Origin: Pectinophora gossypiella
Lineage: Eukaryota; Arthropoda; Insecta; Lepidoptera; Gelechiidae
Direction: 5' to 3'
Length of the DNA: 64,000 nt
Assembly (NCBI RefSeq): GCF_024362695.1
Contig: NC_065421.1
Coordinates: 10,974,598-11,038,597, forward strand
The notes below the pieces were generated by a model. The model saw only the letters and a list, made by a program, of their open reading frames with translations. It made no database searches and was not told the origin of the DNA. How positions within the stretch are numbered: the first letter of the stretch is position 1; the number at the start of each line of letters is the position of its first letter. Positions 47,201-55,796 of this stretch are shown here, piece by piece. A program made the position numbers and the translations under genes.

Positions 47201-50200
47201 GGTGTAGCATTCTCCATGCTACTTGAAAAATAGAGCAGTGGTTTCCCTCTCGCCTTCCGCCAGCAGAACAGCATAACTATGTGGGAGCACATCCTACTAC
47301 TGACACGTTACGTCCAAAAATATACTAATCTTTAAGTACCCTCATTCACAAAATCAGTAAATATCCACCAAAAGTAGCTACAAGTTGTCTTCTAACAACT
47401 TGAAACTCTACCCACCCTATTAGGAGTGGCAATGGGTTGTTCTTCACAAAGCTTCTCGTTAAATGGCCTTACATCGATCGATATGTTTGTAGATACCTAA
47501 CTCTATTTCCTCCTTAACAGATTAAGGAAACAACTAGAGTGCCTAGACCTAACATGTCGCATGGGATGCGACTACGGCTTCGAGCTGGGAGCGAACCGAT
47601 GTCCGACGTGCAAGTGTCGCGACCCATGCGCCGGCGTCACCTGCGCCGCCGGCCGCGCATGCGCTGTAGTCGACGTTGCGTGCGACGCTGATTACTGCCC
47701 GCCTGTGCCTGCTTGTGAGTTCTTTGACTTTCTATTACTATGAAGAGTAAAAGTCGACTCCTGAACAGGCCTCTCTAGCTTATCTGCTGAACTGGGAAGG
47801 AGCATAGAAATATAATATACAATAATAGGTAAGTTATCGAAGTCCATATAGAAGGGACTCTCCGCCCAGCACCGATAGATACGTTCCGTTCGGTTCTTGT
47901 CGTAAAAATAAAATAACAAATAGCGTCTTAACCCCAGTCCTGCCCCCTGAAGCCCGGCCACTGTCTGTATTTGGCTCCTTCGACCGACGCATGCGATAGG
48001 TCCTCCCACTCGGACGTGGAGAGCGGCGTCAAGCAGCATCCTGATCGCATTGAACCTAAGGTATTAGGTATCTACCAGCGCTCATAAACCTTTATTGACC
48101 CCCAGGCCTGCCCCGCAAGCCGGGCCACTGCCCATACCTGGTCCCGTCGACGGGCGCGTGCGAGTGGTCGTGCCGCTCGGACGCAGAGTGCGGCGCAGCG
48201 GAGCGGTGCTGTGCGACCGGCTGCGGCACCGCCTGCACGCCCGCCGAACATCACACCGCTTGTCAGCAGAGGAGGTACTCATTACACTCTACATTTCTCT
48301 CACTCACTCCACATTCATCTCTCTCACTCTACATTCCTCTCACTCACTGTAAATTCATCTCACTCACTCTACATTCCTCTCACTCTCTACAATTCTCTCA
48401 CTCTCTACATTCCTCTCACTCTACATTCTAACTAACTAAAGATCACAATCGCTCAAGTATCGCGTTAAATCCAGAAAAACCTGACAGGTCAGGTTTTATT
48501 CGATTATAATTCTTCTCTTATTGTGTGGGTTGTGCGGTTATTATAATTGCGTTAACTATTATAAACCTTAGTAATTAATGCTACTAATTATGGTCATCAG
48601 TCGAGGTCGAGTAAAATAAACGATTACACTTTAGCGCTGGGTATTCCCACTTTCCGCCTCTTGACTGCACGTCAACATCTATGATCGGTCTATCCTAATT
48701 TTCTGTGCGCACAACGATATGAATTACAGGAGCAAGGAAGGATTTAATCATTTTAAATAAAAAATTCAGAGCTGCAGCCCTACACTTATCAGCGGAGAGC
48801 GGCAACCCTCCGGCATGGAGTTGGATCCCGCAGTGTAAGGAGGACGGCTCGTATGAGAGGGTGCAGTGCCGGGGCTCCGACCAGACTTGCTGGTGCGTCG
48901 ACATCGGCGGGAACGAGGTGGGTTATTACTTGTTGGTTTACAAGCACAAATTAGTTGAAGGCCTTGTTAGATGTGGAGGTTCTTTGCTCACTAGCAAGGA
49001 ACCTGCGGCAGCCATAAAGAGACGAAGCCATTCCATACTTCCACTATCTGAGCGTTAAGCATAAGTAACTACCGACTTAGATATGTGGCGGACCAAACTA
49101 GTTGGCCAGCTAGTTCCGCCCACATGCAACAGATAGCGCCACATTCAATAATGCAGTCTTCAAACAGTCGTGAAACGCGATATCAAAGTTTACACAGCAA
49201 AACGCATATGTACAACTTCCAACATAACACCGGTGGATCGTCGATCCCTAATCACACTACCCACTTGTTGCTAGCGGGATACTAACCGAAATCATATAAC
49301 TAAATGGACTTGTTAGGTGGTATAACAGGAAAATCATAATTAAATAAAGTTTTAGCCAACATGTGGGCATACTCGAGAGCAACGTTAAAAGATTTGCAGT
49401 TAGACGCCGAACAAGCAAGTAATACACCAAGTACAAGATGTACAGAAGAAGTTCACCCTATATGTGTGTGCCAGGTGGCAGGCACTCGTGTAACCAACTC
49501 GACGCCTCCTTGCGACGCCCCGACCACCTGCCCCGAGCCTCAATGCAAGGACCTGAAGTGTGCCCACGGTCAACGGCTGGACGACAAGGGATGCCCCACC
49601 TGTGATTGCAAGGACCCTTGTGCTGACGTCAAATGCAGAGATGATGAGACCTGTGAGCTGGTGCAGGTGGAGTGTGAGGTTAGTAGCTAGCTGTTGGTTT
49701 GTCATCATGGTCAAGCATTACAATTTACTGGTCATTATTTCAAACTATTATACAGAAGCAAGACTAGGATTTGGATTAGGATCTTCTTCTCTTCTTAGAA
49801 GAAGAATACTCGGGCGCGACGCAGTTTTGTTCACGCTCGTGGTATCTCCTATCTGTCTGCCTGTATCTTGAGAATGATCCTATCGAAAAAAAATTGTAAA
49901 GGACTCTTTCGTTAAACGAAGCCTGAAAAAAGTTCCACACAAAGCTCTAAAGCCACAACTGCTGGTTCCTTCCACAGGGAGAACTATGCCCTCCGCTCGC
50001 TCGTTGCTCTCCGTCACCACAATGCCCGGGAGGCGTAGAGCCGCTCCAAGCTCCCGACGGCTCAGGCCCGCTGGCGTGCGGGCCCCACGCCGCCGCCTGC
50101 CCCTTCACACACGCCTGCCGATTCGCACCACATGACTCCAAGCCTTCGGTCTGCTGTCCTAAGCCACGTGAGTTGGAATATTTTTGTTTTATAACCCACG

Positions 50201-53200
50201 ACGCTACGCGGAAAGGTGTTACAAGTTTCATCCCTTTGTCTGTCTGTCAGTCGTAGCTGCTCCAGAACGAGTAAGTAGTCCGAATATGGTCACGTTTGAT
50301 CAATTTATTCATTCGTTTTAACAGCACAAGAGTTCTCGTTGATTTTTTGCCAATAATTAACTTTAAATTGCAGGCACAGTCTGCTTCGAGAGCAAGGACG
50401 AGGGCGCGTGCGCGGGCGCAGATGGCATCAATACGACGCGCTGGTTCTTCAACCACGAGCGCAACCGCTGCGAACGGTTCAGATACCATGGTTGTTCCGG
50501 CAACCACAATAACTTCCGCACTAAGGAGGAGTGTAACTCTGTTTGTCCAGGTGAGTGATTGGCTTAGGTATACTTCGATATGCTTGGTAGTAATGCTAGA
50601 TAACGGCAGGGTACTTGGTATTACATTAACTTTAACGAATTTGAGATTGTCATTACTAATAGCTATTTTTTTATCAGTATCATTTGTAGTCTACCCAGAG
50701 TAAGTAGTTAAAGGACTGGAACTAGGAAGAGAAAATTTGCCAGACTGTGAAGTATGCATTAAAGGAAAAATGGCCAGATTGCCATTTTTGTCTGTAGAAG
50801 GATCTCAGTCTACACAAGCACTAGAAATTGTGATGTATGCGGGCCCATTAATGTTGAGTCACATACTGGAGCAAAATATTTCATGCCATTCCTGGAGTCC
50901 AGAACGATCTACTCCGTGCGTAGGTACTTAAATATCCCCAGAATTCCCAGAAACATAAACTATAACAATTGTTCTGTTATATTGTTGCCAAATTATTTTA
51001 CAATTAATTAGTAATTTCTCTTCATTAGTCTAATTTTGTACTTTTGAACAGCGAAAGGGGAAATCGTCAAAATTGGAAAATTGACCAATATCAAGCTTCG
51101 AGGGAAACCAGTTGAAGGCATGTCAAATACATTCCAATATCAGTGTTCCATGTTGGCCAAGGACCATTATTGTCTGCACGAACATTAACCACACAAATCG
51201 TTTAGCACGGTGTTCTAATTGCACGACAAAAATGCTTAGGTGACAGCTTGGGATAAACAGATTTAGTGGAGTCAATGAAGGGTTTCACTTGTAACTTGCC
51301 AGGGACAGGTTACATGCGCCACTCAGGATGTTTCTGATTTTAAATAAGTAATATAAAAAACTACACCTACAAAAGAAAAAAAATATTAAAATCTGACCTG
51401 TCCCTGACAAGTTAGAAGTTAGTTAGGAAGCTCCGGCTTTATTGACCACTAGTTAACGCCTGCCGGGTCTGCATGATAACCGCGCCGCACGCGGCGCGAT
51501 TTATATCGAGCGCTTGGACCAATAAACAGTACGAATGCTATCTACGTAGATGGACGTCAAACGGCTAGTGGTCGAAGCGCTCCATATAATTTGTCGCGCG
51601 ACGCGACGCGGTTGTCATGCAGACCCGGCAGGCGTTAATTAGTGGAGTCAATAAAACCGGAACTTTTAAACATACCTACCATTGGGAAAACGCCGAGTTT
51701 TAAAGAAGCGTCAAATTATGGTGAATGTTACATACACTTGCAGGTTTTTTTATAGAAGAGTTTATTAATAAGTAATTCTTATACCATCAATCTGAATTCA
51801 AGGTGGATTATTTTATTACCTTCCATGCGCTACAATTTAGAATATGCGCGGTTAATTAAACGAAATAAAAATATATTTTTATTATACACCCTTCAGGGTT
51901 TCAGGCGTGTTGATATGTTATGTTATATTTTTTGCACAGTCAAAGTGTGTGCATTATATAACAGAGGAGAGGCAAGCAGAAGTATTTAATACTAATATAC
52001 ACCCACACCTCGGCAGCTATATCATCGCAATTCTTGCGTATGCGGAGTTATTTTAAAATGTGGACTAATAAGCTCTCTCTGTCTTCCAGTGCTAAGTCCC
52101 TGTGAGAGGTTACGTGAGAAAAACGAGGCTGCAGCACAGAAGTACGGCAAGGGAACCTTCATTCCGATTTGCGACGCCACTGGAGCCTGGGAACCTGTAC
52201 AGTGCATGTCGCATATCGGTGAGTGAAATTTTGTAATTTCTATTGATTTGATGATTTTTATAATGTTTTGACGCCGACCGACCATGTTGTCAGGGTTATT
52301 ATTGGACCATGAAAGCAGAGGTCGGGTCATGGGTGGTCACTGCAATTTTATCTAATTCTCTACGGAGATTGGTTGTCTGAAACCTGGTGGCTGAAATCTA
52401 TTATTTTTCAACAGACGTTTGCTGGTGCGTGAGTGCCCGTGGCGAACCGCTGAAGGGATCCCTAGTCCGAGGAGCCAAGCCAACGTGCAACTTCCGCCAG
52501 GCTCGCAAATGGACGCAACGAGACCCCCTCGATGAACGTGCGAGAGCTGATGAAGGTAAGACTGATACCTTTGTAATAAGGTCGCCTTTGGAACCATTCA
52601 GTGTAATATAATGTTTGTGTTATATGTTTAGGAAAGTGTTTCAGTATTAACATTATATCCATTAGATAGGTAAACCAATAATACTCCCTACGTATAGATG
52701 GGAAACTCCGCCCCACACATCTAAGACCTTCTTTCATGAGTGGCTACAAGTTGTCTTGCTGATGACTTATGGCTCTGCCCAACCCAATAGAGGTACGGCC
52801 GTGATTTATAGAATGTATGTACCTAGTTTAAAATAAGCTCCATACATTTCAGTGCTAGAAGAGCTCATCAGACAAATGACAGCGTACCGCGTTGACGAAT
52901 TCGAAGAGGACGACGAAGAATTGGATCTAGATCTGGATTCAGAAGCGCGAGAGATCCAAGGATCCAGCTCAGAAGTACCCAATAAGGAGGATACAATCGT
53001 TGTCGGCGAAGTGGTGGAGCCGAAACCAGCGGATACCACGAGAAGAATAGAGAAGCCTTTGGAAGTGTCGGCCGAGAAGATTGTGTTCAAGACCAAGTGT
53101 CAACTGATGCAGGAGGAAATTGAGAACGGTAAGAGCCATGAGTGAAATAATGTGGAAACATTGGAGCCACTCCTATTATCTCGTCAGGACGCACCATAAG

Positions 53201-55479
53201 AAGTAATAATGGAGGCCAATTTGCATAATTTTATCATAATACAACTAGACTAAAATAAGTACCTAGTAGAAGCGACTGACCGGATTTCTAACTGGACAGA
53301 TTCTCAAATGAACAGGTTTGCAACTGTCATGCAGAGGAAGTGCTGCAACCACTGCCAATTGTGCTTTTCTCTCCATTTATTGTATTAACCTAATCTCCAA
53401 GTAAATCGTCTTCAGGAGCGGAAGGCCTACGTCCACGCTGCCTCGCCGACGGGTCCTTCTCCCCGCGCCAGTGCTCCCGCGGACGCTGCTGGTGCGTCGA
53501 CGCAGCGGGCCAGCGGAGACAACACGCTGGTGTAGTCAGCGACCACCCTAGCCCTGATCCTTGTGGTAAATAACGAACCCCTTCCTTATTTGAACCCACA
53601 TATTAAAATTTCCCCTCTTGTCAAACTTAGACGAGACTAAGTAATTATCACATCACAAGGTCCTCGTTCTATTCATGCAATATTTTTGATCTATAAGGTA
53701 ACTTTCATCACCATTTCTTTCTTTCATTTCGTTTTTCGTGATGATGGTGATGAAGGTAACTTTAAAAACGTCGTCAGCGCCATCCTATCCGAAACATTAC
53801 TGTATCTTGAAACAATAATTTAGGTTTTATTTTTCTATTCTTTGGAGTTATATAGTCGATCTACGTAGGTATTACCGAAAAATGACCAGGGTTCAGCGTG
53901 ACAGGAGCGCTTCTTTTTGTGCGAAACAGTGTTAAAAAAATAGTTTTTAATTTCGTCCCTATTCCTTACAGAACAAACCCAAATAGAGTCGGCGCAATTA
54001 GAATTGGAGCTTCTAGGCGTTGAGAATGTCGTGGCTGAGCGCGCTAGAGCTACCTTGGCGGGTAGACTGGCTGCTTTAGGAGCCAGAGTGCAAGTTACCC
54101 TCACCAAGGACAAGGCTACGGCCAAGCTACGGTCCATGTTGACCGGACCAAGGGCGGTTGACATCGTCTATCATGTCGAGAACTTGGTAAGAATTCAAAT
54201 TCGCCACGATAAATAGTTTAAATTAGTGAATATCATAACTTTCATTCCTGGATACAGGCACACCCCCGACCACTTGATACGAACGACCTTGTTTTACACA
54301 GACACTACACATTGACATTATCGTACACGCGCATCTGTGTGTGTAACGTCAAGTCTAAACTATATTCGAGGTGGGGTGAGGTAAACTTAGCTCAGCCGCT
54401 GATGGAGCGGAGAGTTGCCGTTCTATACGTAGTATTATTCCTTATTCCATGCCACAGGCCACCCGGTATAAAGATGTACCTTACCTACTTAATTTGCTTC
54501 TTTCGAACTAACATACCTACCTATAAAGTAGGGTTTAAAGAGACAGGCAAGGAGCACTCAGTACGTGGCAAAGATAATTATTCTCCTAACGTAAACCAGA
54601 ACTTAAATTAGGTACATGTAAAACATTTGAAGTCCTGCTGATCACATGCCTGGCCTCGGAAATAAGCGTTAGGAACATTCCAACTGTACCTATTTTGCTC
54701 TTTAGGTCAAGCAAGAAAAGCTGGCAGGAGCCAAGAAAGGTGACACGGACGTTTTAGGCGCCGACTTCATCCGTAGCGAGTACAGACTGGCAGCGCCCGT
54801 ACCTTCCATGCAACAACGGGAGATACTCAGCGAATCCACCGTAAGTAATACTTCATAAAAAGCCCACTATATACCTTCCCGCTGCTGGACACAGGCCTGC
54901 ACTCAATCAACCAAAGGAGGTATGGTATGGAGCATACTCCACCACGCTGCTCCAGTACAGATTGGGTTAGTAACCCAGGACCAACGGCTCAATGTGCCTT
55001 CGAAGCACGGAATTATCTTACTTTCTCGGACAACCAGGGGATTCAGCCTGCAATGCTCTAGCCAAAGTGACACCAATCAACAAATGATTACATATAGCCA
55101 CTTTTACGAAGTCTAAACCGTATGATGACAGGTCTACTTCCGATATAATGGTCTATCACGATATGTGACCGGAGAGTAAACTTCTCGAGAATGACGGATA
55201 TTATTTATTGTCCAGGTATCAGCAGCAACGTCCTACCACACAGCGCTGATTGTCCTGGCGGCGACTTCAGCGTTCATCATCAGCGTCCTCTGTGTCCTCG
55301 TGATGCTCTATCGAGCGAGGCTTCAGAGGGAGCCCCACAAAGCCGAGCGGTTCCTCCCAGCAGCACCCCCCGTATACGTCCTCTCGGCCGACGAAAAGGC
55401 CGAACTGGCGAGGGTCCTACACGCCCCTCCACCCCCCGTACCCCCACAAGCGACTGAAGAAGACCACACGAGAGTATAA
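32181..55479 (+). CDS. Modular type I membrane protein with WAP, thyroglobulin type-1, antistasin, lustrin and Kunitz domains (23 exons)
   Basis: I joined 23 coding exons: 32181-32241, 39727-39873, 41297-41490, 41958-42189, 42560-42700, 44387-44708, 45154-45443, 45864-46063, 46322-46505, 46944-47148, 47521-47714, 48106-48274, 48770-48917, 49475-49678, 49978-50167, 50374-50550, 52090-52218, 52415-52555, 52853-53128, 53416-53565, 53972-54186, 54706-54840, 55216-55479. All have GT/AG borders and matching phases, and they sum to 4368 nt (1455 residues). The order is signal peptide, four rounds of WAP/TG1/antistasin with lustrin-like parts, Kunitz, TG1, acidic linker, TG1, stalk, membrane helix, cytoplasmic tail. 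TG1, WAP, antistasin and Kunitz families include cysteine- or serine-protease inhibitors, so a cell-surface or shed inhibitor is inferred. I do not know an established symbol. Extra small phase 1-1 exons in introns 1 or 16 cannot be excluded. Confidence 0.88.
32621..32810. repeat. MITE family B (shortened copy)
   Basis: The copy runs from cagggtgttgagtgacatcg to ttacggtgtcactaacact. The left inner arm is partly deleted. Confidence 0.65.
34148..34467. repeat. MITE with ~45-bp inverted ends
   Basis: The left end ttaagttatacctatccgtc with cttatccgccgaaaaggaa is repeated inverted at ttccttttcggcggataag with gacggatataacttaa. There is no open frame inside. Confidence 0.7.
34897..35035 (-). repeat. 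5'-truncated non-LTR element
   Basis: A T-run (the poly(A) tail of a minus-strand insert) is followed by gacgtaacttattgtagatt, ggccggacaaacgg and cacccggtacaacg. Same family as 44721-44853 and 60540-60772. Confidence 0.65.
35350..35485 (+). repeat. Interspersed repeat D (copy 2)
   Basis: The segment matches the reverse complement of 15385-15540 (acaaagataaaagacgcat, ctgttatctatgaaattag, aaggttaaacgaagg). Confidence 0.6.
35972..36032 (+). repeat. tRNA-like pol III head
   Basis: Inside the TTAA insertion, tggcgcatttggtaaagcag followed by ggttcacggttcaaaccc has tRNA-type A and B boxes. The spacer does not give a convincing anticodon arm, so I treat it as a SINE head or tRNA relic. Confidence 0.35.
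37190..37640 (+). repeat. Long interspersed repeat, plus copy
   Basis: The segment contains gggcaaggcaaagggaacta, ctaagcccccaccctcgg, cggcttgttggcgc and gaagaaagcaaccttccc. The reverse complement lies at 57090-57505. A short partial repeat of its start follows at 37635-37690. No frame is conserved between copies. Confidence 0.6.
38889..39133. repeat. Interspersed repeat E (long copy)
   Basis: The segment matches 15793-16030 from tttccaactagtcaaatcag to atttatcttgaacctagt. Confidence 0.65.
39167..39311. repeat. Palindromic MITE, family F
   Basis: The ends are gggtagttcttcgaacac and gttcgaagttctacct. A related copy is at 55797-56008. Confidence 0.65.
39349..39507. repeat. MITE family A (full copy)
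   Basis: The copy runs from ggggtttaaaaaggccacat to gatgtggccttttgaacccc. It is the most symmetrical copy in the window. Confidence 0.8.
39727..39873 (+). CDS. Exon 2: WAP domain 1
   Basis: The frame completes the signal peptide and then encodes a WAP four-disulfide core with eight cysteines in the order C, C, C, C, CC, C, C ([37 protein letters not shown]). Phase is 1 to 1 and the donor is GTAAGA. Confidence 0.88.
39928..40020 (+). pseudogene. Fossil copy of WAP exon 2
   Basis: The sequence cgcaagggctaccccgtatg, gactgcgggaagacctgcga and cgctctttaccaataagatg tracks exon 2 (gcgagggccactccatgcg, tcctgcgggaaagcctgcg, cgctatttactggtaagatg). About 30 bases are missing in the middle and the donor GT is lost. 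It starts about 55 bases after the live exon. Confidence 0.6.
40269..40536 (+). repeat. Composite tRNA/5S-rRNA SINE (copy 1)
   Basis: The element is flanked by the perfect 12-bp duplication acaccatcatag at 40257-40268 and 40537-40548. The head (gcgcagcggtaaacgcgct) resembles a tRNA A-box region. It is followed by a segment close to the 5S rRNA internal promoter (gttgaagttaagcaac, then ggatgggtgacc). The tail is (gat)n. The body shares cacgttaagccattgg with other SINEs here. Confidence 0.78.
40937..41229 (-). repeat. Composite tRNA/5S-rRNA SINE (copy 2, inverted)
   Basis: On the minus strand it has the same tRNA-like head (ggtggcgcagcgattaacgc), 5S-like part (gttgaagttaagcgac, ggatgggtgacc) and body as copy 1. 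Target duplication aataataaca lies at 40927-40936 and 41230-41239. The pair stands head-to-tail inverted in intron 2. Confidence 0.78.
41297..41490 (+). CDS. Exon 3: thyroglobulin type-1 domain 1
   Basis: The frame has CENLKL at the start, then [14 protein letters not shown] and the hallmark [10 protein letters not shown]. Phase is 1 to 0 and the donor is GTGAGC. Confidence 0.87.
41958..42189 (+). CDS. Exon 4: antistasin-like domain 1
   Basis: The frame encodes C-x4-C-x3-C-type spacing ending in [15 protein letters not shown], the antistasin signature, followed by a CPGQLSC segment. The exon must end at 42189 (GTTAGT donor) to match the phase 1 start of exon 5; reading on meets a stop. Confidence 0.85.
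42560..42700 (+). CDS. Exon 5: lustrin-like Cys-rich segment 1
   Basis: The frame has ICPAGEPLL, then [16 protein letters not shown], and continues into exon 6 with GVCCP. This fits the lustrin cysteine-rich repeat. Phase is 1 to 1. Confidence 0.8.
42862..43130. mobile_element. TA-TSD MITE
   Basis: The 269-bp element has terminal inverted repeats gagtccgtggcacgaaagaa / ttctttcgtgccacggactc and a TA duplication on each side (42860-42861 and 43131-43132). The internal cccgcggattttaatg motif occurs twice and also, diverged, near 35035 and 36760. It is a mariner-like non-autonomous element by its target site. Confidence 0.8.
43651..44011. mobile_element. hAT-like MITE with dense subterminal repeats
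   Basis: The 361-bp element has ends tagggaatgcaatc and gattgcattcccta, with the perfect 8-bp target duplication atacctac at 43643-43650 and 44012-44019. An 8-bp duplication is the hAT hallmark. Both ends are packed with gatctcg/cgagatc motifs. A 124-codon frame spans it but encodes no recognisable domain. Confidence 0.85.
44387..44708 (+). CDS. Exon 6: lustrin end, WAP domain 2, start of thyroglobulin domain 2
   Basis: GVCCP closes the lustrin segment. A WAP core follows ([31 protein letters not shown]). A TG1 domain then starts at TMCTQQKML and runs through [13 protein letters not shown]. The exon ends in phase 2 so that the next exon completes CWCVD. Confidence 0.8.
44721..44853 (-). repeat. 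5'-truncated non-LTR element in intron 6
   Basis: A T-run (44722-44733) is followed by gacgtgacttatagtagatt and ggccggattggg. It is a minus-strand insert of the same family as 60540-60772. Confidence 0.65.
45154..45443 (+). CDS. Exon 7: thyroglobulin 2 end and antistasin-like domain 2
   Basis: The frame completes [12 protein letters not shown] and then encodes [19 protein letters not shown] and ECDDPC, an antistasin repeat. Phase is 2 to 1 and the donor is GTAAGT. Confidence 0.84.
45864..46063 (+). CDS. Exon 8: lustrin-like segment 2
   Basis: The frame has [27 protein letters not shown] and ALCCPDP. Phase is 1 to 0 and the donor is GTCAGT. Confidence 0.82.
46322..46505 (+). CDS. Exon 9: WAP-like domain 3
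   Basis: The frame has [28 protein letters not shown] and TCGPLCIDP, eight cysteines in WAP order. Phase is 0 to 1. Confidence 0.83.
46944..47148 (+). CDS. Exon 10: thyroglobulin type-1 domain 3
   Basis: The frame has [10 protein letters not shown], then [13 protein letters not shown] and [13 protein letters not shown]. Phase is 1 to 2 and the donor is GTAAGG. Confidence 0.86.
47521..47714 (+). CDS. Exon 11: antistasin-like domain 3
   Basis: The frame has [18 protein letters not shown] and PTCKCRDPC, then CAAGRAC. Phase is 2 to 1 and the donor is GTGAGT. Confidence 0.86.
47938..48060 (+). pseudogene. Decayed duplicate of WAP exon 12 (possible poison exon)
   Basis: The segment is flanked by ccccag and gtatta and aligns to exon 12 with one extra base near its start, at roughly 70% identity by eye. 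It keeps PGHC-YL-PST-AC but has lost the later cysteines. It is 123 nt and open in phase 0, yet exon 11 ends in phase 1, so inclusion would read a TAG within about 20 codons. Confidence 0.65.
48106..48274 (+). CDS. Exon 12: WAP domain 4
   Basis: The frame has [28 protein letters not shown] and GCGTACTP. Phase is 1 to 2, with GTACTC as donor, which leads into exon 13. Confidence 0.83.
48283..48432 (+). repeat. Minisatellite in intron 12
   Basis: A CT-rich array repeats ctctacattcctctcact with length variants of about 18-24 bases, seven or eight times, starting right after the exon 12 donor. Confidence 0.8.
48770..48917 (+). CDS. Exon 13: thyroglobulin type-1 domain 4
   Basis: The frame has [13 protein letters not shown] and [10 protein letters not shown]. 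Phase is 2 to 0. The domain's first cysteine lies at the end of exon 12 (TACQQR). Confidence 0.84.
49475..49678 (+). CDS. Exon 14: antistasin-like domain 4
   Basis: The frame has [18 protein letters not shown] and PTCDCKDPC, then CRDDETC. It is exactly 68 codons, phase 0 to 0. Confidence 0.86.
49978..50167 (+). CDS. Exon 15: lustrin-like segment 3
   Basis: The frame has [29 protein letters not shown] and VCCPKP. It ends in phase 1 just before the Kunitz exon. Confidence 0.83.
50374..50550 (+). CDS. Exon 16: Kunitz domain
   Basis: The frame encodes one BPTI/Kunitz domain: [42 protein letters not shown] and NSVC, six cysteines at normal spacing except for a few extra residues after the second. 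The residue after the second cysteine (P1 position) is Ala, so trypsin inhibition is unlikely. Confidence 0.9.
50704..50935 (+). pseudogene. Copia-type integrase fragment in intron 16
   Basis: The frame contains [17 protein letters not shown], the zinc-binding end of a Ty1/copia integrase, and continues toward the catalytic core before a frameshift at about 50838. No LTR is seen nearby. Confidence 0.65.
51428..51664. repeat. Palindromic GC-rich MITE in intron 16
   Basis: The left arm aagctccggctttattgacc ... cgcctgccgggtctgcatg mirrors catgcagacccggcaggcg ... aataaaaccggaactt. The arms are over 50 bp, and the loop holds cgcg-rich segments. Confidence 0.75.
52090..52218 (+). CDS. Exon 17: thyroglobulin type-1 domain 5, first part
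   Basis: The frame has [31 protein letters not shown]. Phase is 1 to 1. Confidence 0.83.
52415..52555 (+). CDS. Exon 18: thyroglobulin type-1 domain 5, second part
   Basis: The frame completes the domain with [15 protein letters not shown] and then a basic stretch. Phase is 1 to 1 and the donor is GTAAGA. Confidence 0.83.
52853..53128 (+). CDS. Exon 19: acidic linker
   Basis: The frame encodes a run of Glu and Asp ([15 protein letters not shown]) and a Ser/Pro/Lys-rich stretch, then [11 protein letters not shown], which supplies the first cysteine of the last TG1 domain. It is probably unstructured. Phase is 1 to 1. Confidence 0.8.
53416..53565 (+). CDS. Exon 20: thyroglobulin type-1 domain 6
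   Basis: The frame has [13 protein letters not shown] and [12 protein letters not shown]. Phase is 1 to 1 and the donor is GTAAAT. Confidence 0.85.
53972..54186 (+). CDS. Exon 21: membrane-proximal domain, part 1
   Basis: The frame has no cysteines and contains [20 protein letters not shown], then [21 protein letters not shown]. The mixed helix/strand pattern before a membrane helix could be a SEA-like fold; that is a guess. Phase is 1 to 0. Confidence 0.75.
54706..54840 (+). CDS. Exon 22: stalk
   Basis: The 45-codon exon is phase 0 to 0, rich in charged residues, and ends [10 protein letters not shown] before GTAAGT. Confidence 0.75.
54860..55075 (-). repeat. SINE body in intron 22
   Basis: The reverse complement of the 4133-4341 type is present: ggacacaggcctgcactcaa, atggagcatactccaccacg and caaagtgacaccaatcaac-like tail. 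Confidence 0.6.
55216..55479 (+). CDS. Exon 23: membrane helix and cytoplasmic tail
   Basis: The frame has a hydrophobic helix ([20 protein letters not shown]), then [10 protein letters not shown] as stop-transfer, a proline-rich tail (APPPPVPPQ) and a C-terminus HTRV, which fits a class I PDZ ligand. TAA is at 55477-55479. Confidence 0.87.
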   Translation, partial: VSAATSYHTALIVLAATSAFIISVLCVLVMLYRARLQREPHKAERFLPAAPPVYVLSADEKAELARVLHAPPPPVPPQATEEDHTRV

Positions 55480-55796
55480 TTGTTCCAACACACCATTTAC
55501 GTTACTCGAACTCGAATCGAAAACGTTTCAGTGTAAATTGTAGTACAGGTACTAAATTAGGGTCCAATAGTATTGGTGACGCTAGTTTTGGGTAACGTAG
55601 ATGAAAGAACTGTGTAGTTCATAGTTATTCTTTGAATGACAAGTCGAAGGCATAGTTTTAAATAGGGTTGACCAACAATGGAAGCTGTAATGAGTTTAGC
55701 CAGAAAATGCCGAAAACTTAAATAGTCTTTGACGTTTAATTAGTTTTGGTCTGGTTCTATGTGTAGTTATTTCCTATTGATCTTATGCATGTGTTT

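Noticed and set aside
47692..48039. 115-codon minus-strand frame
   Set aside because: It is antisense to exon 11's end and the decayed WAP exon; open by GC bias only.
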